Assembly: GCA_030672225.1 (NCBI GenBank) | Contig: DAOVGW010000022.1 | Coordinates: 1-11,429, forward strand | Length of the DNA: 11,429 nucleotides | Source of the DNA: Dehalococcoidales bacterium | GTDB lineage: Bacteria; Chloroflexota; Dehalococcoidia; Dehalococcoidales; ARS1013 | Reading direction: 5' to 3' | Part shown: one piece after another, positions 6,798 to 11,429 of the stretch | How positions within the stretch are numbered: the first letter of the stretch is position 1 | Layout of the letters: every line of letters starts with the position of its first letter | Program-made: the position numbers and the translations under genes | The notes under the pieces: model-generated | What the model was told of the DNA's origin: nothing | The model's database searches: none | The model's input: only the letters and a program-made list of their open reading frames with translations

Positions 6798-7511
6798 ATG
6801 GTAACAAAAGTCATGAGAGAAATTACCCGCCTACCCAGCCATATAGCCTTCATAATGGACGGCAATGGCCGGTGGGCGCAGCAGCGGGGACTACCCAGAC
6901 TTGAAGGTCACCGGGCCGGGATAGAGAACACCCACTCTGTTATTTCTTACCTAGATAAACTCCATATAAAGTATGTAGCACTCTATAGTTTCTCCACAGA
7001 AAACTGGAACCGCCCCCAAGAAGAGGTTAGCGGCCTGCTCGCTATATTAGGGGAGTCAATAGAAAAAGAAACCCTTGAGCTTCACAAAAACAATGTTAAG
7101 CTTCGTCACCTCGGTCGCCTTGAGAGGCTGCCCAAACAGCTTAAGCAGGCAATAAACTGGGCTCTTAAGCTAACCAAGAACAATGACGGAATGACCCTAA
7201 GCCTTGCCTTTGATTACGGGGGGCAGCTTGAAATCCTTGACGCAGTACGTAACATCATAGCTAAAGGCATCCCACCCCAAGAGGTAGACGAAAAACTATT
7301 TAGTAATTATCTCTATACCGCCGGATTACCTGATGTTGACCTAGTCATTCGGACTGGTGGCGAGCTGCGCCTTAGCAATTTCCTGCTGTGGCAGTCAGCC
7401 TACAGTGAATACTACTTCACCGAAGTGCTGTGGCCCGACTTTAATACCAAAGAGGTGGAGAAGGCACTAATCGCCTACAGCCAGCGACGAAGACGCTTCG
7501 GTGGCTTGTAA
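6798..7511 (+). CDS. uppS: Isoprenyl (undecaprenyl) diphosphate synthase, UppS family
   Basis: This cis-prenyltransferase extends farnesyl diphosphate with isopentenyl units to make the long lipid carrier used in envelope glycan assembly. Family signatures are present: MDGNGRW (20-26) with catalytic Asp21, FSTENW (65-70), LAFDYGG, and the substrate-binding block IRTGGELRLSNFLLW (184-198) with Arg185, Arg191 and Glu189. The usual RTSGE is RTGGE here, a mild variant. The length of 237 residues is normal. An in-frame ATG at 6813 is an alternative start, giving MREITRLPSHIAF; neither site has a good ribosome binding site. Chain length of the product cannot be read from sequence. It marks the switch of the operon from translation to envelope genes. 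Confidence 0.96.
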   Translation: MVTKVMREITRLPSHIAFIMDGNGRWAQQRGLPRLEGHRAGIENTHSVISYLDKLHIKYVALYSFSTENWNRPQEEVSGLLAILGESIEKETLELHKNNVKLRHLGRLERLPKQLKQAINWALKLTKNNDGMTLSLAFDYGGQLEILDAVRNIIAKGIPPQEVDEKLFSNYLYTAGLPDVDLVIRTGGELRLSNFLLWQSAYSEYYFTEVLWPDFNTKEVEKALIAYSQRRRRFGGL

Positions 7512-7520
7512 AGAAAGACC

Positions 7521-8321
7521 ATGCTCAAGAAAAGGCTTATCACGGCACTCATTATCATCCCTCTCCTGGTAGCTGCTGTCTGGTTTGATAAGCCACTGCC
7601 CTGGTTCACTATATTTGTGGCGAGCTGGGGAGTGCTGGCCGTCCTTGAATTCTACCGGATGGTGGCTGCCCGGAGAGCGCCACCGCTTACCTACTTTGGC
7701 TTAATCTTAACACTACTATTTATCATAAGCCCCCATTTTGATTACACCCTTCTTAACCCACTGCTACTTACCTCGGCAGTAATACTACCCCTAATCTGGC
7801 TTGTGCTGCGGCCGAAGAAGGAAGAGGCATTTACCAGCTGGGCGTGGACAATAGCCGGCATTCTCTATGTGGGCTGGCTCTTAAGCTATCTCGTAGCTCT
7901 AAGGGGACTGGACTTTGGCCAAGAGTGGGTCTTCTTTACCCTATTTATCACTTTTGCTTCTGACTCTACCGCCTTCTTCATCGGCCGGACCTGGGGGCGG
8001 CACCACCTTGCCCCTCACATCAGCCCGAGAAAGACCTGGGAGGGGGCAGTTGCCGGTGTCCTTGGTGCCATCACAGTCAGCCTGCTGCTGATTACGCCAC
8101 TCAACCTGCCTCTCGGCTACGCAGGGGCAATACTCCTCGGCATGGCAGTCAGCGTTTTTGGGCAAGCTGGTGACCTGGTTGAGTCATTGCTCAAGCGTAA
8201 TATGGGCGTAAAGGAGTCGGGTAAGCTATTACCGGGGCACGGGGGCTTCCTTGACCGGATGGACAGCGTTGTCTTTGCAGGTATAGTAGTATACTATTAT
8301 GTGATATGGGTAGTACAGTAA
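7521..8321 (+). CDS. cdsA: Phosphatidate cytidylyltransferase
   Basis: CdsA joins CTP and phosphatidate to give CDP-diacylglycerol, the precursor of membrane phospholipids. The 266-residue protein is strongly hydrophobic with several membrane segments, starting with ITALIIIPLLVAAVWF near the N-terminus. The C-terminal family signature is intact: SPRKTWEGAVAG in the second half, then NMGVKESGKLLPGHGGFLDR, of which PGHGGFLDRMDS is at 238-249 with Asp245 and Asp248. The gene starts nine bases after uppS and its last 16 bases overlap dxr. The uppS-cdsA-dxr-rseP order is widely conserved. Confidence 0.97.
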   Translation: MLKKRLITALIIIPLLVAAVWFDKPLPWFTIFVASWGVLAVLEFYRMVAARRAPPLTYFGLILTLLFIISPHFDYTLLNPLLLTSAVILPLIWLVLRPKKEEAFTSWAWTIAGILYVGWLLSYLVALRGLDFGQEWVFFTLFITFASDSTAFFIGRTWGRHHLAPHISPRKTWEGAVAGVLGAITVSLLLITPLNLPLGYAGAILLGMAVSVFGQAGDLVESLLKRNMGVKESGKLLPGHGGFLDRMDSVVFAGIVVYYYVIWVVQ

Positions 8322-9451
8322 AACATTTAGCTGTGCTGGGTTCAACCGGCTCCATTGGCAGACAGGCTCTTGAAGTAGTCCGTGCCTTTCCCAAAAGGTT
8401 TCGCATCCTCGCCCTGGCTGCCGGCGAGAACACCAGCTTGCTTGAGCGGCAAATAAGTGAGTTTAAGCCAAGATTTGTCTATTACCAAGCAGCAAAGGCT
8501 GATGCCATCAGCGGAGAATACCAGTTTCTATCTCTGGAAGAAATGGCGGCTCACCCCGAGGTGAACACTGTCGTTGTCGCCACCCCGGGAAGGTCAGGAC
8601 TTGGCCCAACGCTGGCAGCGGTAAAAGCAGGCAAGGTTGTTGCCCTGGCCAATAAAGAATCACTGGTCATGGCCGGCCGGATTATCTTAAGCGAGGCAAA
8701 GAAAAATGGCGCCCAAATTATGCCCATTGATAGCGAACATAGCGCTATCTGGCAGTGTCTTGAGGGTGAGACAAAGCCGCCAGCCCAGCTTATCCTGACT
8801 GCCTCCGGGGGTCCTTTCCACCACTACTCCCGGGCGCAGCTAGAAGCGGTTACTGCCGAGCAGGCCCTAAGACACCCATCGTGGCGGATGGGGAAAAAGG
8901 TTACCATTGACTCGGCTACCCTGATGAATAAAGGGCTTGAGGTAATTGAAGCCCACTGGCTGTTCGGCATGCCATATGATAATATCAGAGTGCTAATCCA
9001 CCCCCAGAGCATTATCCACTCTATAGTGGAATTTGCCGATGGTTCAGCCAAAGCCCAGCTAGGCTGCCCTGACATGCGCCTGCCTATCCAGTATGCCCTG
9101 ACTTACCCCGAGCGCCTGCCTAACCCGGAACTCCCCAGACTTAACTGGAGCCTTATTAGCCATCTTGATTTTGAAGAACCCGACCTTAACAGCTTCCCCT
9201 GTCTCAAGCTGGCTATAGAGGCCGGAAAGAAAGGGGGGACATATCCAGCAGTGCTCTCGGCGGCTGATGAGGTAGCCGTTGAGTTTTTCCTATCCGGGCG
9301 CATTAAATTCACCGCTATTTCAAGCCTTGTGAAGCAGGTGCTAAAGCAGCATCAAGCCGTAGCCCAGCCCACCCTAGAGGAGATTATGACAGCCGATGCC
9401 TGGGCCAGAGAGAAAACCCTGGAGCTTATAGGTGGAGATAATCCATGCTAA
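8306..9451 (+). CDS. dxr: 1-deoxy-D-xylulose 5-phosphate reductoisomerase
   Basis: DXR converts DXP to MEP with NADPH, the committed step of the MEP isoprenoid pathway. The NADPH-binding loop GSTGSIG is at 12-18, followed by ALANKESLVMAG. The metal ligands fit Asp142 and Glu144 in DSEHSA and Glu212 in MNKGLEVIEAHWLF, and the loop around SWRMGKKVTIDSATL and HPQSIIHSIVEF are typical. The length is 381 residues, near the usual 380-400. The ATG lies 16 bases inside the end of cdsA without a visible ribosome binding site, which suggests coupled translation. The 3' end overlaps rseP by seven bases. With ispG nearby it shows that isoprenoids are made by the MEP route. Confidence 0.98.
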   Translation: MGSTVKHLAVLGSTGSIGRQALEVVRAFPKRFRILALAAGENTSLLERQISEFKPRFVYYQAAKADAISGEYQFLSLEEMAAHPEVNTVVVATPGRSGLGPTLAAVKAGKVVALANKESLVMAGRIILSEAKKNGAQIMPIDSEHSAIWQCLEGETKPPAQLILTASGGPFHHYSRAQLEAVTAEQALRHPSWRMGKKVTIDSATLMNKGLEVIEAHWLFGMPYDNIRVLIHPQSIIHSIVEFADGSAKAQLGCPDMRLPIQYALTYPERLPNPELPRLNWSLISHLDFEEPDLNSFPCLKLAIEAGKKGGTYPAVLSAADEVAVEFFLSGRIKFTAISSLVKQVLKQHQAVAQPTLEEIMTADAWAREKTLELIGGDNPC

Positions 9452-10503
9452 TTGCAATATTATCCGCCATTGGCGTTATTGTAGTCATTATCATTGCCCA
9501 CGAACTGGGGCATTTTGTTACCGCCAAAGCCTCGGGAGTAAAAGTGGAGGAGTTCGGGCTAGGCTTTCCTCCACGGCTATTCTCCGTAAGACGTGGTGAA
9601 ACCCTATATTCATTAAATGCGATACCCCTAGGGGGCTTTGTCAAGATGGCTGGTGAAGAAGACCCCAAGGCAGAGCGGAGTTTAGCCAGCAAAGGGATTG
9701 GCACCAGGCTACTGGTTTTAAGTGCCGGCTCGCTAATGAATGTCCTGCTGCCACTCCTCCTGTTTTCAATAGCCTTTATGGTCCCCCATGACGTGGTAAT
9801 CGGGCAGGTAGTGGTTGAGGAAATAGCCGAAAATTCCCCCGCCGCCATGGCTGGCATCAGAGCGGGAGATACCATAATCAACATAAATGATAAAGAGATA
9901 AATAGTACGCTGGACTTAAGTCGTTATATCCAGCTAAATCTGGGCAAGGAGATTACCATACTGGTTGAACATAGCGACTTGAGCCAAGAAGAGGTAAAGC
10001 TAGTCCCCAGATGGCAGCCACCCCAAGGTGAAGGGGCAATTGGTGTTGCTGTAAGGACATTAGAGCCAACCATAGTCAGCCAGAGCGAGCCCTTCTGGAA
10101 GGCAATCCCCGCGGGAGTAAGCCAAACCATAGAAACACTGGTACTATTCAAAAATGGGATACTCAGCCTGCTTATCGGTGCAGTGCCGATGGAGGTAGCA
10201 GGACCAGTAGGTATCGCTCAAATCGCTACCGAGGTAGCTAAGGCTGGAGTTAGTCCATTACTAGAATTTGCTGCCTTCCTCAGTATAAACTTAGCTATAC
10301 TAAATATCCTGCCCCTGCCGGCTCTGGACGGCGGCCGAATTACCTTTGTCCTTCTGGAATGGGCTCGCCGAGGCAAGCGCATCTCGCCCAAGAAAGAGGG
10401 TCTGGTGCATCTTGTCGGTTTCTTTATGCTGATGGGCTTAATTCTGGCAATTACCTACAAGGATATTATACGAATCGTAAGCGGAGACAGCTTAATACCA
10501 TGA
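9445..10503 (+). CDS. rseP: RseP-type site-2 intramembrane metalloprotease
   Basis: This family cuts membrane-embedded substrates such as anti-sigma factors and leftover signal peptides. The zinc motif HELGH (19-23) sits in the first membrane segment, and the third-ligand motif is in NLAILNILPLPALDGG (282-297) with Asp295. Further membrane segments appear near 90-112 and 325-343. One PDZ domain lies at about 118-175 (SPAAMAGIRAGDTIININ). At 352 residues with one PDZ it is shorter than E. coli RseP (450, two PDZ) and closer to Gram-positive RasP-like forms. The start is supported by GGTGGAG at 9431-9437, seven bases upstream, and it overlaps the dxr end. No sigma or anti-sigma gene is in the window, so the substrate cannot be inferred. 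Confidence 0.95.
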   Translation: MLIAILSAIGVIVVIIIAHELGHFVTAKASGVKVEEFGLGFPPRLFSVRRGETLYSLNAIPLGGFVKMAGEEDPKAERSLASKGIGTRLLVLSAGSLMNVLLPLLLFSIAFMVPHDVVIGQVVVEEIAENSPAAMAGIRAGDTIININDKEINSTLDLSRYIQLNLGKEITILVEHSDLSQEEVKLVPRWQPPQGEGAIGVAVRTLEPTIVSQSEPFWKAIPAGVSQTIETLVLFKNGILSLLIGAVPMEVAGPVGIAQIATEVAKAGVSPLLEFAAFLSINLAILNILPLPALDGGRITFVLLEWARRGKRISPKKEGLVHLVGFFMLMGLILAITYKDIIRIVSGDSLIP

Positions 10504-10550
10504 ATTTTATGTTATTCGCAGGGAAGCTTGAAGGAGCGAGGCTTATTTAC

Positions 10551-10582
10551 GAAGGGGTAGTTTGAAGAGGCAAAGCCCCTTC
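10551..10582 (+). other. Hairpin 48 bases after rseP
   Basis: GAAGGGG (10551-10557) pairs perfectly with CCCCTTC (10576-10582), and inside the loop TTTG (10561-10564) pairs with CAAA (10571-10574). No run of T follows, so it does not look like a standard intrinsic terminator. It may be part of the repeat-rich spacer element that continues to about 10680. Confidence 0.45.
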
Positions 10583-10587
10583 ATCAA

Positions 10588-10680
10588 ACCACTCTTCCCC
10601 CTTTCCTTTGAAGGAGAGGGGAATAAAGCGAGTTCCCAAGAAAATCAAGGATTTTTCTGGGTGCTTAAAGGGGGTGAGGT
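10588..10680. repeat. Candidate small palindromic (REP/MITE-like) element before ispG
   Basis: This 93-base noncoding segment is bounded by ACC and GGT and by a perfect inverted pair, CCCCCTTT (10597-10604) and AAAGGGGG (10667-10674). It holds two more foldbacks. One runs 10595-10623: TTCCCC, a bulged C and TTTCCTT against AAGGAGAGGGGAA. The other pairs CCCAAGAAAATC (10635-10646) with GATTTTTCTGGG (10650-10661), with two mismatches and an AAG loop. Purine-rich AGGAGAGGGG and AGGGGGTGAGGT strings resemble dispersed intergenic repeats that I recall from environmental bacterial genomes. Only one copy is visible here, so repeat status is inference. The whole spacer 10504-10694 encodes nothing recognisable. 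Confidence 0.45.
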
Positions 10681-10694
10681 AGATAAATACTCCC

Positions 10695-11429
10695 ATGAAC
10701 CCTCGTAGAATATCAAAACCAATACAAATCGGCAATGTAACCGTTGGTGGTGGTGCCCCCATCGTGGTTCAGTCTATGACCAAGACCGATACCCATGATG
10801 TTATATCAACTATTGCCCAAATCAGGGAGCTTGAAGACCATGGCTGTGAGCTGGTACGGGTGGCCGTGCCTGATGCCGAAGCCGCCCAAGTCTTACCAGC
10901 CATAAAAAGGGGTACCGCCATACCCCTAATTGCCGATATCCACTTTGACTACCAGCTGGCTTTAATGGCTATTTCAGCCGGCGTTGATGGACTGCGCTTG
11001 AACCCGGGCAACATCGGAGAGCCGGAAAAGGTTAAAGCTGTGGCTCAAGCAGCTAAAGAAAGGAATATCCCCATCCGCATCGGGGTAAATGCCGGCAGCC
11101 TGCCCAAGACAACTAATCCCGAACTATCCATCGCTCAACAAATGGTAGAAGCCGCCCTCAAGCAGATACGCCTACTGGAGAGTCTTGACTTTGACCTAAT
11201 TAAGGTCTCTCTCAAGGCTTTTGATGTGCCCACTACAATTTCTGCCTACCGGGACATTGCCCAGAAGATTCCTTATCCCCTGCATATCGGCATTACCGAG
11301 GCTGGCACACCCCGAACCGGCGTTATCCGCAGTGCTGTGGGTATCAGCACCCTCCTATACCTCGGCATCGGCGATACCATCCGTGTGTCACTGACCGCCC
11401 ATCCCAGAGAAGAGGTAATCGCTGCCTAC
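10695..11429 (+). CDS. ispG: 4-hydroxy-3-methylbut-2-enyl diphosphate synthase IspG (GcpE), N-terminal part
   Basis: IspG is an iron-sulfur enzyme that reduces MEcPP to HMBPP in the MEP pathway. The frame is open from ATG 10695 to the window edge, 245 codons. Characteristic blocks are VGGGAPIVVQSMTKTDT near the N-terminus, ELVRVAVPD, IADIHFDYQLAL, GLRLNPGNIG (99-108), RIGVNAGSL (128-136), HIGITEAGT (197-205) and GIGDTIRVSLT (224-234). These form the TIM-barrel substrate domain. The cysteines and glutamate that hold the 4Fe-4S cluster lie further on and are outside the window. An in-frame TAG at 10680-10682 and no other start codon after it support ATG 10695. The nearest purine-rich site, GTGAGGT (10674-10680), is 14 bases away, unusually far. 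It follows rseP after a 191-base spacer. Confidence 0.96.
   Translation, partial: MNPRRISKPIQIGNVTVGGGAPIVVQSMTKTDTHDVISTIAQIRELEDHGCELVRVAVPDAEAAQVLPAIKRGTAIPLIADIHFDYQLALMAISAGVDGLRLNPGNIGEPEKVKAVAQAAKERNIPIRIGVNAGSLPKTTNPELSIAQQMVEAALKQIRLLESLDFDLIKVSLKAFDVPTTISAYRDIAQKIPYPLHIGITEAGTPRTGVIRSAVGISTLLYLGIGDTIRVSLTAHPREEVIAAY

Noticed and set aside
8287..8296. Perfect 10-base palindrome TAGTATACTA before dxr
   Set aside because: It is inside the cdsA coding sequence where it encodes part of a Val/Tyr-rich membrane end; the length is within chance expectation.
9426..9884. 152-codon open frame on the minus strand
   Set aside because: It is antisense to the HELGH region of rseP, with low-complexity Ser/Thr composition and no family resemblance.
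10359..10565. 68-codon plus-strand frame overlapping the rseP end and the spacer
   Set aside because: Most of it is out of frame within rseP, there is no ribosome binding site, and the part in the spacer resembles nothing.
10635..10661. Hairpin after rseP considered as an intrinsic terminator
   Set aside because: It has two mismatches, an A/T-rich upper stem, and no T run afterwards; it is better seen as part of the palindromic element.

Overview
The window carries chromosomal housekeeping genes, all on the plus strand and tightly packed. The order rpsB-tsf-pyrH-frr-uppS-cdsA-dxr-rseP-ispG, a 172-residue EF-Ts, and a PurL with a PurS-like N-terminal extension plus separate PurQ suggest Chloroflexota, most likely a Dehalococcoidia relative. 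This assignment rests on recalled gene order and protein forms, not on a database search. No mobile genes, CRISPR arrays, tRNA or rRNA genes, or phage genes were seen.

Layout. Positions 1-139 hold the last 45 codons of pdxS (pyridoxal 5'-phosphate synthase lyase subunit). A 116-base spacer follows. purL (256-3117) and purQ (3124-3894) form a purine pair that makes formylglycinamidine ribonucleotide synthase. A 133-base spacer (3895-4027) contains a strong extended -10 promoter and begins a new transcription unit. That unit runs from 4028 to at least 10503: rpsB, tsf, pyrH, frr, uppS, cdsA, dxr and rseP. Gaps are 25 bases or less, and tsf/pyrH, cdsA/dxr and dxr/rseP overlap. A 191-base noncoding stretch (10504-10694) rich in inverted repeats separates rseP from ispG, which is cut by the right edge at codon 245.

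How the genes work together. The first half of the long operon serves translation and nucleotide supply: ribosomal protein S2, EF-Ts, UMP kinase and ribosome recycling factor. The second half serves the envelope. DXR and IspG are steps of the MEP isoprenoid pathway, UppS uses its products to make a long-chain polyprenyl carrier, CdsA makes CDP-diacylglycerol for phospholipids, and RseP is an intramembrane site-2 protease. This is a known conserved bacterial cluster.

No new biological system was found. The points worth a second look are the repeat or leader structure before ispG, the twin PurS-like domains at the PurL N-terminus, the acidic threonine-rich tail on S2, and the matching TTG starts of rpsB and tsf.
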